Below are positions 10,081-22,649 of a stretch of DNA of 64,000 bases, piece by piece; position 1 is the first letter of the stretch, and each line of letters starts with the position of its first letter. Source of the DNA: Fasciolopsis buskii. Taxonomy: Eukaryota; Platyhelminthes; Trematoda; Plagiorchiida; Fasciolidae. The notes beneath the pieces were generated by a model, which searched no databases, was not told where the DNA came from, and saw only the letters and a program-made list of their open reading frames with translations. The DNA lies in assembly GCA_008360955.1 (NCBI GenBank), contig LUCM01009796.1, positions 1 through 64,000 of the forward strand, written 5' to 3'. Position numbers and translations under genes: made by a program.

Positions 10081-13000
10081 AGTTTCAGTTTGAATGAAAA
10101 AGAAGTTGCTTTCTCCAGGGATGCTGAGTGAAGGAGCACAGGGAACATGCCTCTTTTGCACGCATAACCCATCGACAAATGAGCGCAGTTTGATGATCAG
10201 CCGTCAATGAAAGTGAGAAGCTGGTAAAAGAACTTCGAAGCAATTCGGGATCTATGTAGAATGTCCAGACGAAATCTCCATACAGCGGCAAGCAGCAGAA
10301 CGAGCCCCATCAACCGCCATATTTCTCATTTAACACTTTTCATTGGTGGAAAGAGAAGGGTGCCGAAGTAGCTGGCACACGGAACGCCTAGTCTAACTGT
10401 TCAAGCATAGTTTTCTCAATCACCTCGCCTCAACAAAAATTTGCAATATGATCACCAGTGTCTAGGCTTATGTTGCACAAATGTTAGTGCAGATCACGTC
10501 CCGTCGAAATCACAAAGACATGTGAAAACAATGACCGAGAAACAGGGACGATGTCTAGAGTTCATCACATGCATTTTCTACTATTCTCCGTTTCCGCATC
10601 ATCAACTATCCACCGAGGTCCGTGATTCCTCTGTAGGCTTGATACCACCCGGCTGCCCAGATCGAAATGGACGGTCGACTTAGGGGACCCCGAGCCTCTG
10701 TCCAAATGATCTAACCGACAAGGGAGCAGGACGATCTGAGGGTCATGCAACCCATTGGGGACTGGTGACTGATTACTCAGTTTATACGCCCTTCGGGTGG
10801 GGCTAGATATCCACGGTGTTCAGTACACTACTCTTCTACCAACTGACTGAGAAATCTGGACTCCAATCGTGAAGACGTTTCGTATCATTTCCTGTAACCT
10901 TTCCTCCGCGATTTTCATAACTTCTGCAACTCTGGAGAGGAAACCGTAGGAAAATTTAGGGATTTCAAGATGAAGCTTCGAACTAATGATGTAATGAAAC
11001 CAGCGGACCCAGTACGAGTAGGCATTCATGGCAGACCTTGTAACCAATCACATCTGGGTCTAGGTATGCTATTTAAGGTTCACCACTGTGCTCGTTGACT
11101 GATAGCTGACGCAGAGACGAGAATTGTGGTGGCGAAACCGACAATTTCGAATGGGTTTTGCAATTGCCGATGTAAAATAGAAAAAAGGTCGGGATGACTG
11201 TTGTTTCAGCAGGTGAAAACGAGTCTTTTTGGACAACCTCCAACAGAGAACGTGTCAGAAAACAAGAGTGAAACAGCTTACATTCTTACACTGCCACCAA
11301 TAAGACATACTTTTCGGTGAGTGTGGTGGTAGGTGAAGTTTCTTGATTGCTACAGAAGAAAGATCGTAAATAAGAGGTTAGAGAGGAGGAAACCATGTGA
11401 TCATCAAGGTTGGTTTCTAGCAAATTTTCTAATAGAATGACGGCCCATGACTTAAAACGAAATAAGCGATTATGGAGATGACTGGGTAGGTAAAACTGAC
11501 GAGCGGCAACAACCGTAAAACCCGTCGTGTACTTTCAAGGAAATTTTGTTCATCCATCCGTAACCAAAACGTAAAACATATAATAGAATAGACGATAGGA
11601 CTTTAGCATTGCTCTTCATTTGCATCTGCGTGAAGTTATCATCAGCTTTTATAAACCTGGCTCACACGCACCTAGGACCAGTGGCGAAGAGAATTCGAGG
11701 ACAAGCGCCAGTCTCTTGCTGGCTGGAATATTTGAGATTATTTCTGGGAAGCTGCGTTTCCTAAACTTTATATGAGTGAAGAATGGGCTGATGGCTTTTG
11801 ATGGGTAATCCGTGAAGCGCTGGACGGAGGGGCATGGGCATGCCAAGACCGGGGACGCGGAGTTTGTCAGGTAGTACGCAAACACCGAGAGACGAAATGG
11901 TAGACAGTCGGACCAAGGGTAAGGAGATAAACGATAAACTTTCCCAAGTGCTTCAAAAGAGAATGAAGACATTGGGACAAACGTTGGCGAAGATCTGGGG
12001 AACCACTAGGCGTCAGCCTAGATCCTGAGAAATAATTAGACATTTCAGTGTCAGATAGGTCCGCCTTCGAATGTTTAACCCACTTGAGTTACACATCTCA
12101 AATCACGCAGAAATACGACCGGCAACAACTCTTTCTAATGGCTTGCAACCGTCTTTGTCTCACACTCTCGGTACATGTGGCACACCACTGACTACTCACT
12201 GGCTTAACGCTAGCATCCGGCCACCGAGAGCTGGCTTCGCTCGGTATTAATTGTTTAGCATCTCATCGTGTCCCGTGTGACCAAAGCGATGGACATCGAG
12301 TGGTGCCTTTAGGCAAACCATCGTTAGCAGTTCAGGTATCCTTGGCAATCTTCGTTTAGCGCAAGTCAGGTTACTTAGTAGTCGTGTCTTCACTAAGGAG
12401 GGCTCTTCTCAACCTTATCCAATATCTAGACTGCCGTTGATACGCAGAGTGAATTCCCGCATTCCTGAGTCAGTAAAGCAGTCATCCGACAAGTGAGTCT
12501 TACGGTTTTTCCAGTCCATCAGCGCTGCTCTAGCATATCTAGTTCTAACCTGGCCAGGTATTTGATTGGTGTTTTCATTTTATCATAAACCCAGTGCTGA
12601 TGTTTTCTAGACAAGCATGCCGAAAATTGTCAACAATTTTTGCATGTGGCTACAGTGATAACAGATAATTCGTAGTGAGGATATGTAACTATTGCAGTAA
12701 GAAATGAATGAGTCGCTCAATTTCTACAAACACTTCGCCGTAATCGAAGGAAATCCGAGGAATCCATATTTAGCAATGAATGCGTTTGTGATAATCTAAT
12801 CGTGTTGATTAAAATTTCTGTGATTGGAGACCGATTCCTATTTAGGTCATATGAGTGAAGGTCGACCAAATTGTTTCAACAGTTCACTTATTTAATTCGA
12901 TCTTCACGTGACCAAAATACAGCACTCTTGCCTCGGTCTTGCTAATAACGCAATAATAGATTGAAAAAAGATAGACGTTCGGTTCAATTAAATGGCGAAC

Positions 13001-13616
13001 TGGAAGGATTGGATGAAACGCTGCTTACCAGGGGGAAATCATCGCGTTCGTTCTTGCCATATGGCCGCTCATCTATGAACTGTTAAGGTATCTTGTCTGC
13101 AACTTACAACTAGTGGAGCTACAGCAAAGCTCTTTAGGCTACAAATTTTGTAATACTGCGACTTTAGTTTCTGCTATGGAACTGATCAAAGAGGACAACT
13201 GTTTCAAAGTTCTTAAGGTTTGCCATGCCTTAATTAGACAGCTGAACAGTACGAACCAAAAGAATCAAGATCCCTGAACCAGTTTAATGGCCGAAATCAA
13301 TATAGATCCATAAACACCGATGAAGTGTCTGATTTCGGAAAACCGGTTGAGAAAACAAAATACCAAAACTACAGCCGTTAAATTGCAAACAGCGTAGACA
13401 GTATGACACAATAAGGCACCATAATAACCACGTGGATATTATAATACCAGCCTGTAGATCAGGCAAGAGGAAGGGCGAATGGGACACGGCATTTTTTGCA
13501 GGAATGAACTCGCGTACACCTTGATCAATCTTTTCGTACTTTCGGACTATGGAGATGGTGTTCTATGTAACACTGAAAAAACGGTAAGTGGAATGTGGTT
13601 GCCATCAGAAGGCAGA
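10081..13616. other. Unassigned 3.5 kb region
   Basis: Several short open stretches on both strands (for example 11649-11972 minus, 11834-12028 plus) but no motif I recognise. Sequence near 10600-10850 and 11640-12030 has the patchwork look of old repeats, yet I found no second copy in the window. No RNA gene seen. Confidence 0.35.
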
Positions 13617-13910
13617 TTATTCTCGCTTTGATCTCCGGGAACGATGAACCCCTCCGTCATCTCCAGCTTCATGTGGGGAATGATCCAGTCGGCGAGCAAC
13701 AACCATCGTGTGGGTATCACCGCCATCATCCTCGTGAACAGCTTCATACTCTTCAATCTCTAGCTCTTGTGATCGCTCGACTGAACGTTCGAATCCACCA
13801 ACCCACCAGAAACAGCTGACCAGAAGCAACGCGAGCGATGATAAGCTGACAAACAAAACGGAGGCGCCTATTAAAAGCACCGTGGTTGAACCATATCGCA
13901 CTTCCAAGGC
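13617..13910 (-). CDS. Candidate terminal exon of a single-pass membrane protein
   Basis: Minus-strand segment preceded by a plausible splice acceptor (pyrimidine-rich TTTTCC followed by CTGTAG, exon starting at 13910) and open to a TAA at 13617-13619. The product has a strongly hydrophobic stretch of about 24 residues (VLLIGASVLFVSLSSLALLL) followed by a cysteine, two tryptophans and a long acidic, polar tail with ELEIEEYEAV and HEDDGGD and a basic end (SRRSKRE). That is the layout of a type I receptor or adhesion molecule: transmembrane helix then cytoplasmic tail. No family is recognised. No upstream exons were found, and the exon could be a chance open frame or a relic. Confidence 0.33.
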   Translation of the reverse strand, partial: ALEVRYGSTTVLLIGASVLFVSLSSLALLLVSCFWWVGGFERSVERSQELEIEEYEAVHEDDGGDTHTMVVARRLDHSPHEAGDDGGVHRSRRSKRE

Positions 13911-14419
13911 CTACAGTTTGGAAAACGGATGAAGGAGCATCAGTTACGGACTAACAGGAAGGGAACGTCCGACATTTGCGGGGTATGTCAATTGTGTCGT
14001 ATAATGTTAAAGACATTGAAATTTATAATCTTTGGTGTAAATGATACAGGAATTCGAGTTTATAAATGAGAAACCGCTGCAGAGGTGCAATCTTCCGTAA
14101 GATTATTTCTTTCTATTGCCAACGTCAGGAAACGATCATTCTGAAACTCTGCGGGTTACACAGAGGAAGAGCTTCATCCTAGCGTAAGTAAATTTAGGAG
14201 ATTACGACTGCGCCACGGTTATGAACCTGTTCTGCTCATTGTGAATTTTCAAAAGAGCGGCTCAGTCTTCACAACCATCTACGTCACACTACTGTGGTCT
14301 AGTTTGATTGCTAGTTTATGGCATTCAAGAATGATGCAGGAAGAATCGTAAACAGTAAATTACGAAAAAACAGCGTTGTTAAAAGAGATGACAAGCGGTT
14401 CTGCTGTCGCCCGGCTCAC
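13911..14419. other. Unassigned spacer
   Basis: No recognisable feature; upstream exons of the minus-strand candidate at 13617-13910 would lie here or beyond, but none is convincing. Confidence 0.3.
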
Positions 14420-16385
14420 TGCCATGCCTTAACTACTGAAGCTTTATGCGGTTCGCCACTCTAAAGCTCAGGATCACGACTGCCGGTCTTCTCAAAGACA
14501 ATAGAAAGTTACATGCACACTTAAAAGTCAACAGGAACTTATTACCTTGGACAACATTCGCGCGCCGAACTGGAACATTGACTTTGTTCACCGACTTCTC
14601 TCCTTCCTTTATTTTTGACCGAAACCACATACCTTCCAAATTACACATTTCACTCTTCTGTTCTCAAACCAGGTGTCGTCCTTTGGTCCTTCATTCGGTT
14701 ACCGCGGGATCTTGACTTTTTCAATCACGAATCTGAACTCCGACCACCTCAGTCATCATTTTTCTGTTGTTTACCGTTCTCCCAACAATGGTGACTCTTC
14801 CAATTTTGAACGATTATCTTCAAACATTTAACGTTTGTTTGTAACCTCCGTCAGTGGCTGGTACACTCCTCTGACACTCCAGCACTAAGCCGAACAATTC
14901 GCTGAGGTCAACGACTGATCACAAGTAACTGACCCCCACACGTATACCCGATCGAACTGGCAACCTTGCCCACACTTTTGAGCTTGTCCTCATTTCACTC
15001 CATTCCCTTTACTCGAATGTTCCTATTCTCCTCCGTCCTGACCCACCGAACCATTGCGTCATGACAACCTGCGTTAACTTTACCAGACACAACTTTCCAT
15101 CCTCCTCAGGACACATTTTGGCGTTACAGTTCAACCGACTGGGAAGGTTTCCGCGATTTATTAGCCTCCTAGCCCTGGACTGGTCGCTGCTTTACTTTGG
15201 ACGCTTCCATATTCTTCTCCAAACCAAGAACCTATTTCTCCAAACCAGGCAAACCCGAATCTCCCAAACGGTTCAGTCGCGCACGCAACCGTGCTGAATG
15301 CTTGAAGATCTCAACATTTCGCCTCCACCACTGCGTACAAAGCTGCGAATAACAGTTCAGCAACTACAGAGAAAGACGAAGAACGCTTCGCCCACTACGA
15401 AGCAGCATGTCTACTCTCGTTCACCAGTAGTAGCCAAAAAATTCTCTCGCTAAAGCATTCTTCCACAATTGCTGCCCCTTCAATCTTCCTCTCATATGCA
15501 ATTTCTCCGATGAATTTGTTTGAAAACCACTCAGGAAACCTGAGATGTTTTGCTTCCCGATTTGTCTCCAATTTCGCTTCAAGCAATTATCCCACTGTCC
15601 CTCTTTTCCTGCCTACTGTTAGCTCTAGAAAGACTCCCCAAGCAGTGTGTCCTTTGAATGTTCCCAAACTACCCGGTCTGGACGATATTCCACTAACGGC
15701 CTTAAAGTATATCAATCTGAATTGGCTCCTCTTTTACCTCTCTTGTCCTCCTCTCAAACTGGCTACCTTTCCGACCGCATGAAACGCGCCATAATTTTTT
15801 GGCCCAAACAACTATCTTCTGCGTTTCCTCACACCTGTTATTTCGAAAGTACTTGAAACTGTCGTCTCCAACTGAGTTTACATCTCGAACGCGCAGGATC
15901 ACTCAGCGACCGCCAATATGGTTTTCGATCTCGCCGTTCAACTGGCCTTCGTCTCACACTCCTGGTCGACCTTAATAGACAACCACCGAGAAACTAATCT
16001 GGTCTTGCTGGACATTTCCAAAACCTTGATCGAGTTTGACACGAAGGTCTTCTGGCGAAAGTGCCCACGTCCGGATTCTCTTCTACTCTGGTACCACGGA
16101 CATCAAGTTTCTTCATTAAGCGACCCATTTTCTTTCGAGTTGATGAGGACTGTTCCAGTCATTTCTCGCAAATGTAAGGCTCAACATTTGCGTCCGTTCT
16201 TTTTTTCTCAATGATCTGCTGCCCAGCACCTTTAACTGAATCTATTCTTTTTGGGACACAGTCACTCTCCCCGCACTCTTCGCCGCGTGAACATCGATGC
16301 CGATTGCTGTGTCCTCAGTTTATCGCTAAATTCCGATCAAATTACTCACGTCGTCGATACATTAAATCCTACGGGTACTACACAA
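14420..16385 (+). mobile_element. CR1-like LINE remnant, copy 1
   Basis: Plus-strand LINE related to CR1/Jockey-type elements. The 5' part (14440-14900) holds a badly broken endonuclease start, aligned by its resemblance to copy 2. The linker (15300-15560) reads through in one frame. The RT region has VPKLPGLDDIPLTALK (about 15660-15708), the variant of the KSPG.D.IP motif, then ISKVLE and RQYGFRSRR-type sequence near 15855-15930, and VSHSWSTLIDNHRETNLV (about 15950-16004) leading into a damaged DISK.....D motif A. A weak SREHRCRLL segment follows near 16280. Many stops and frameshifts. It is cut off near 16385 by an opposite-strand EN-RT LINE. A highly similar copy lies at 50780-52750. Confidence 0.75.
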
Positions 16386-17130
16386 ACATCGCTGATCAAA
16401 GACCGCAAAAAGTGAACATCTCCAACACGCAAACTGTCTCTCAAACGTACAACAGAGCTGAGCGCACTGAGTCACAGTAAACACGACCTTTCAAATTCAG
16501 CAAAATGTCGGGTCGGCGTCACAAGTGCATCATCCCGGAGTACGCCGCCTTGGATACCAGTTTCCTTCTTCGTGAGTAGGCGGTAGTGTGAACTAGCAAC
16601 CAAAACCAGAACACGTGGGCGCAAGGTTAATGGTTGCGCAAAATGAACTGAAACTGAATACACGGATACTTACTTGTACTTCCACGCTATCGTCAAGCGT
16701 TTGCAGGACACAAAGCGGTCATCCTGATTGAGTATTACGCTTGGAATCCCTGACATACAGTTTTAAAACAGTCTTTTGCACTTTAAATGTGTAAAGCATA
16801 CGCCAAATGGGGTTACAGTTCTCGCCAATATCTCTAACGCAAGTTGCGTACATTCGAACGCGCCCACAAGATCGTCGACGTGATACAAGTTACACAACTA
16901 TTCGCTGTTTGCCAATACGACGTCCACATCGTGCAGACCTCCCAAATCCTCCTTTAATCTTTCGCCGATGATGAAGATAGAATAAGAAAATGGGACCGTT
17001 TCGCATCTGATGGTGGACTGAAAACGCTGTTCAAATCAACGACAGTCACTAGTATAGAGCTCGAATGACGTTAGCGAACTCCAGACATCTGAGCGTCGTT
17101 GCGATATAGGGTTGTCTACCAATGATGGAG
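16380..17130 (-). mobile_element. EN-RT LINE fragment (RT palm to post-RT)
   Basis: On the minus strand one reads, from high to low, a damaged SGVRQGCP-like block (near 17010), RLKEDLGGLHDVDVVLANSE, the catalytic box as YHVDDLV (near 16865), RTVTPFGVCFTHLKCK (near 16800) and a post-RT part ending near 16385 (LRDSLRVGDVHFL, cognate of LY..ETWP.RVEDIR.L). Only the 3' half of an ORF is present. It abuts the truncated CR1-like LINE and is probably the cause of that truncation. The post-RT part resembles the one at 48.9-49.1 kb. Confidence 0.65.
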
Positions 17131-17699
17131 TTCACAATTGAAAAATAAGACCAGTGATGCTATGCGCTTTCTGAAACATGGCCGCTACAGACAGAAGACA
17201 TCCGAACATTGAACATTTGTGTCTGCGTAGCCCCGCTCGACTACGGTGGGAAAATTTTTCTATTACCTCAGAGGAAACGTAGCATAGTGGTTTACGTACC
17301 TCAGTCGATAGAAGAAACAGAGAAAATGAATGAAATAAAGTGAAGTGTAACGTATATACAAATATATCATCGGTACCCGCACAAAAACGTCGAAAAATCA
17401 CGAAACAGTGTGATCTTGGAGTAAAATAATTGTGAGAGAAATTTTCTGGTGACTTCTTTGTTAATCAAAAACCAGCGGTCAACAGACAGGTCGTGTAGTA
17501 CTGGTGTCACAAACGTCGATTCCGAGGCGTATCTGTTGGCGTCTGTGACCATCGTTGGTCCTCATCTGCTGAATAACAACGTATGAGAAAATCGAAGCTG
17601 AATTCCTCATGCCCTGGGTCAAGTCATGGTCAGATCGCTTTTACTAGCCTGGCTCAGTATATGCGAAAAGAGCTCAAAGAGGCAAACGTCAGGTAAGTG
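17131..17699. other. Unassigned spacer
   Basis: Lies between two minus-strand LINE remnants. Could contain more decayed LINE sequence; no motif was readable. Confidence 0.3.
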
Positions 17700-20010
17700 T
17701 ACATAGAAAGTGCCTACAAAACAGAAACCCATAAACGATGATGACCTCGGTCAGAAGGCGACTACTAACAGCGAATACGTAACACACCCCGTCATTACTC
17801 CTCGGATCTTCCTACCACATTCCAGAAGTGCATCGGAATTTGGTGGTGAAATCCAAAAAGCCATCGAGTATCCTAAATGTGGAGGATCCAGGTCGCCCAA
17901 TCGTAGAGTAGAAAACCACGAACTGTGGACATGTGTATCATGACGGCGCCATAGGTGCGTGAAAGTTAGTTTGACTATTGTTGATCGTGATCTGGCTCCC
18001 TCTCCAACCGCCAGCTTTAACCAAGCTTTTGAGGCACCAACCGTTGGTGACCATTTTTAATTGTTCACCACAAGGGCTAGGTGTAGCCACAAATTCCTGG
18101 TCATCTTGAAGGGATATGTTTCGCTTTGAAGGTGTAAAGCATGCACCGCATTTGGATATCTCGATCCCCAAGCAATTAAAGGCCTGTTACAGTGCCTGTG
18201 CATTGCCGCTCAGTAGGGGAATATTATCGCGAAACTGGGTTAAAGCTGTTCTCAGGGGTAATGCAACCCCATCGTCTGATAGACCAAACAAAATTCTACT
18301 TGAGAATCATCTACGCCAAAGTTGAAGAGACGAAGATAAGTGGCAGCTTTGCCGTAACCACTCTGGAAACGGTAAAGCAAAAGCCGTAAGCTTTAATCCG
18401 ACCTCAGATATGATGGGACAACCCTTTCGAGGGTCGATGCCCACTTTCCTAGCATATTTTTCACCGAAAATAGTTGATATGATCCAGTACTGTCGATCGA
18501 AGGTGGAGATGCCCAGAATTACAACGACCGTTGGACTTTGTGCTACATACCAGTGATCAAGGCATACAGGACCGGCAAAAAACGCAGCACGCTCCTGGCT
18601 ATGTTGTTCTTCATGCGAAGAATGAAAAACGATAACAGCTTTGATGCCTACAGGATTAGCTTAATGCCACAAAGCTAGCGAGACCTTCCTAAATTCGAGA
18701 ATAACGACCGATTCGAGCATGAAGAAGGAACTTTACCAGTGTCAGACCTTGGATAATGTACTAGGATTTCTCTAACCAGCCCCATTTCAGCATCGTTAAA
18801 TCTACCCGGGGAAAGGCCATCACAGCGTGGCGCCTTATGATGTCATAGGACTTGGATTTCTATCCAGGTCTCTGTGTAAAGTTGGGGCGATAGAAACATA
18901 TCATAGGGCGTGGAGGGGTTGACACTCAAGGTCAATGATATTGTGCCTCAGATTGATCGGCAGGCCGTAAACCTCACGCGCCTTCGCAAATAAGCCTTTC
19001 TACGAGCCACCTAGCAACATGGGAAAGTTACTCAAAGCTGGGGCATAACTAGTCTCTATTGTACAATGAGATCATTAGACCTCAGAATTCCGATGCACGG
19101 CTACGTCAGGTTCGAATCTCGTTAAGATCTGTGCTCCATTATGGTCGTTACCAGCCGGGATGGATCTGCGCACATCAAGAAGTGAAAGATATCAAGGAAA
19201 TCCAAGGTGTCAAGACACGCTCGATCAGACCACAAATCACTAATCCAACAGAATGCAAAGCATCCTTAATGAGCGACAAGGACTCGACCATATAACTCGG
19301 TGGCATTGATTTTATCGTTCCAGCCAGTGCCTGTACCAGCTTATCGCAGTCGAACCAACACTCATTCGTGTATTTCGAGGCTCTACTAATGTGCAGTCAG
19401 AGTTGACGGGAGTGTTGCAATACTACCGCCAATTCCGTAAACAGTCAAACCATTTGTGACATGGCCGATTTTGGTTCGTCGTTTATTAGAAGACAACGAA
19501 TGCTAGATGGGGTACCAGCGATTGGAATGAATTGGAGGGAAATGGGAAGCGATCAAAACCTGGAGCCAACAGCCCCTCCCTGTTGTTCCGAACGACAGGA
19601 ACTGAGATCGAAATAACTTCACAGTTGAAGACAACCTACCTACTCTGGTGTTTTCACTTCTCACTGAATTTACGATATCCCCTGGTTTTTTAAGAGCGGT
19701 CATCCAACTTTCGGTAGATGTCTTTAGTCGCGTCTGCGTTATAATCTGTAGGAGCACAGACCAAAGCAACAAATAAATGCCGTCCGACGGGACGGTGACT
19801 GCTTAATTTTCATGAAGTCACACTGCACACAACCGACTGGGATCCCGTTAAGCAGCGCGGCCTCAGTCGTACCGCTGAGAGCTACGCCTAGGCCAGCGAG
19901 ACCAGAAGCAGCAAGCGCAGGGTCCCCGGAAGAGCCCAAGTGAAAAGTTACAGAATTTGACGGGAGCGTCAATCGAGCGACAGAGCTGATATCTAGCACG
20001 CAAATACCTA
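17700..20010 (-). mobile_element. EN-RT LINE remnant (EN, RT, post-RT)
   Basis: Minus-strand copy. Endonuclease: 19999-19500, with SGDPALAASGLAGLGVALSG and TRVGRLSSTVKLF, matching the usual AGDFNA.VGRLS...... block with substitutions. RT: a GCPI remnant near 18440, then FGLSDDGVAL and SGNAQAL around the catalytic box (18200-18300), and KCGACFTPSK with LLQD-like ISLQD (18110-18170). Post-RT: a decayed VR..LLY..ATW segment near 17910 and a VLRIRC remnant near 17790. Numerous stops; 18600-19450 is too diverged to read. The post-RT part is what makes an attractive but false plus-strand gene model at 17583-17943. Confidence 0.7.
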
Positions 20011-22649
20011 GGATTCAGAACACAGTGGTGGTTTTTCTCCCTTGGACGAACTTAACATTCCCGCTCATGCCATAGGAATCAGTGTTCGTGGGGCATCTAA
20101 AAAAGAAGTCTAAAACTGAAGAACATCAGCTTGCAGGAACAGATCTGTTAAGATCTAGAAGCTAGACAGAAAACTAAAGACAACAGGAACAAATTCCATC
20201 AGAGACAACACTACAAGTAAACCCGACGGAGGAATGCTGAAAGATGCATGGAGGTGGTGGAGTGAACGATTGAAATAAGTAACGTGGATATCTAATGCGA
20301 GAATGGCACTGTAGTCTTGAAACAAAACATTCATTCCGGAAGATTTCGGCGTTTTAACATTCATAGTTATGCGTACAAATAATTAGAACTTCACCAGGAC
20401 TCACGTTGATATGTTCGACACACCAGTCCACAAATTCATCGCTACAAAAAAGAAAACCACGTACCAGGAAATCACAAATTAAACAGGATATTTTAAACTG
20501 AATATAACGTCAATGCGATGAAATAGACTGGGTGGGAATCTCGCATGCAGAATAAGTACATGTGAATAGGGCAATCATTGGTAAAAATAACCATTTAGTC
20601 CATTATACAGATGTCTGGATAAAGAATATTTACGAATTTTTTAACACACGTAGTGCGATTCCTCAGCACATGACCTAAGAGCTGCCGAGGCAGAAGATGC
20701 ACAGTCTTAAGAGAGTCGAAACATCAAACAAGAACCGTCTTATTATGAATCCCGATCAAAAATCGCTCGACTCAGGACACGTAATTTCTAATCCAACTTA
20801 GGGCCTAGTAACCTGATTCGTCCAACACGCGAGGAAGAACAAAGGAAATCCTTTATTTCAACCATATATTTGGAGTGGGACCAAAAGCAATTGTCTATTG
20901 TTCATGCGAATTCACATGTGACCTCGTGAATTATAACAAGCTGGCATATTGTACACTTTGTTCGAAACTCCATTCGTATATAATTTGGACTTGGACAAAG
21001 TTCGGATACCTCTAAATTAAGGTATTACCGAACGAGGTCAAAAACACAATTGGAGTCTAAAGCATCAACTCGTGCACATTCTGCCTGATAAATAACAAAA
21101 GTGATCAGTCCTGCGAAGCGGAAACGAACCTTTTTTCACAAAGCCAAAAAGGGTTTCCATGAAAATGACACTCGGTACAATTGTCGATTGGGCAAAATAG
21201 TACCAAGGCAAATTCGATTAGCATTTGAATATTTTGTCATATTGACACTTACGGGGATTCTGAACTTAACGTTTCGCTGTCTTGAGTTCAACCATAGCAA
21301 ACAGTGGTTCGATGCTTAAGTGACGGAGCAATTTGGTCGTCAGCCATAATCATGATTTCGCATGACAATAAAACTCAATCCGAGGTATTTCGGTTTCTAC
21401 TGTTAACAAAAATGACTGATAATGAGAAACGCCCTAACGTTAGTCACTGTTCCTAAGATTTTCACCCTGCAACACAGAACGCAAAAGATTGGACTGTTGA
21501 ATATGACCATGAAATTCGTTGCACACATTACGATGGACCCGTTATATCGGAAAGTAACGCAAAATTCAATCATGGAACGAAGTGCTGAACAGTTAGACTG
21601 GCGGATTAACGGACAGACTGAAGGCGAAAACTTACAAGTGCATTCGCGGTCTTGGAATAGCAGACGCATCGTATTTGGCGTAGTCTGTTACCGCGAAAGG
21701 CAATAAATTCTCACAAATAGTTGAGTGTGATACGGAATCCGGAAAACGGTACATCTGTGACCGTCGAAGTCTGTCAGCAAACCAAAGAAAAACGAAAAAA
21801 AAACAAGACCAGTCAAATAAGCATCGATAAGATACAGAAAGCCAGCAAGCCATCTCCATTATTGTCATGCGATAAACCAATGAAGCTTACTTCTCCGAAT
21901 AATGCAACCATTAAGATTTAGACGACGATAACAAAAATATGGATCTGCAAGCGGTCAGGCGAACACGCATCAAATGGGATGTCAGGTTGCACATCTCAAG
22001 CTGAAATAAAATGTAACACATTACAAGTGAATAGTGTGACCTCGTGCGCATAGACAGTCCAAATACTTGAAATCAGTCTAACTTAATGAACACGAAATAT
22101 TGACGTGGTAAAATTCTACGGATACAGCACAGAACAAATGTGTGGTATCTAAATTAATGGTGACTGTTGACTGGCGTTGTATATCTGAAAGGTGCACAAA
22201 AAGAGAGAAATGAAGAGTCCTTGTGTCTAAACACTCATTTACTTTACAACTGTCCAAAATGAACAGTTCAGGATGATGACTATGACCTTGAAGGCCAATG
22301 AGGAACTTATCCAACTGTGAAAAGTCATCGACCTAGGCGAGATTTGAGTACAAACACGGACGCAACAAAACCCATTTGTATTGTGCGTGCAATACCAGTT
22401 GAGTTACGAGGTCATGCAGAACGACCTTCAAGAATTTCATTTAAGAATCAATGGTTACCAGCCCAAATTCCGGGCTTAGCATCCACCATAGCGGAATGTA
22501 TATGGCAATCTGGCTGTCACAACCAGGCTGCACCTTGGCGTGACGTGACAGCCTGCGCGCCTCCAAGACCCAACAAGGAGGGTTTGCCTTAAGCCAAGGA
22601 TCCAGTCGTCTGAAATGTCAACGGAAAGAAATCCAACGAATTAGAATCC
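20011..22649. other. Unassigned 2.6 kb region
   Basis: AT-rich. Open stretches at 21101-21319, 21422-21706 and 21721-21921 (plus strand) have varied, non-repetitive composition and a CACAAATAG acceptor-like site at 21710-21720, but two alternative frames look equally protein-like, so I make no gene call. No repeat partner seen elsewhere in the window. Confidence 0.3.

Noticed and set aside
11649..12028. Overlapping open frames on both strands (107 and 64 codons)
   Set aside because: Mutually antisense and without motifs; looks like an old repeat or chance.
17583..17943. An attractive two-exon plus-strand gene (ATG at 17583, GTAAGT donor at 17693, CTAACAG acceptor at 17771, in-frame to TGA)
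   Set aside because: Its second exon is the antisense of the post-RT region of the minus-strand EN-RT LINE (17700-20010), so the open frame is a by-product of LINE sequence.
19055..19115. tRNA-like B box (AGGTTCGAATCTC) at about 19107
   Set aside because: Weak A box and no second copy in the window; too little to call a SINE or tRNA.
21422..21921. Adjacent plus-strand open frames with an acceptor-like site
   Set aside because: Alternative frames read equally protein-like, so there is no basis to choose; left as unassigned.
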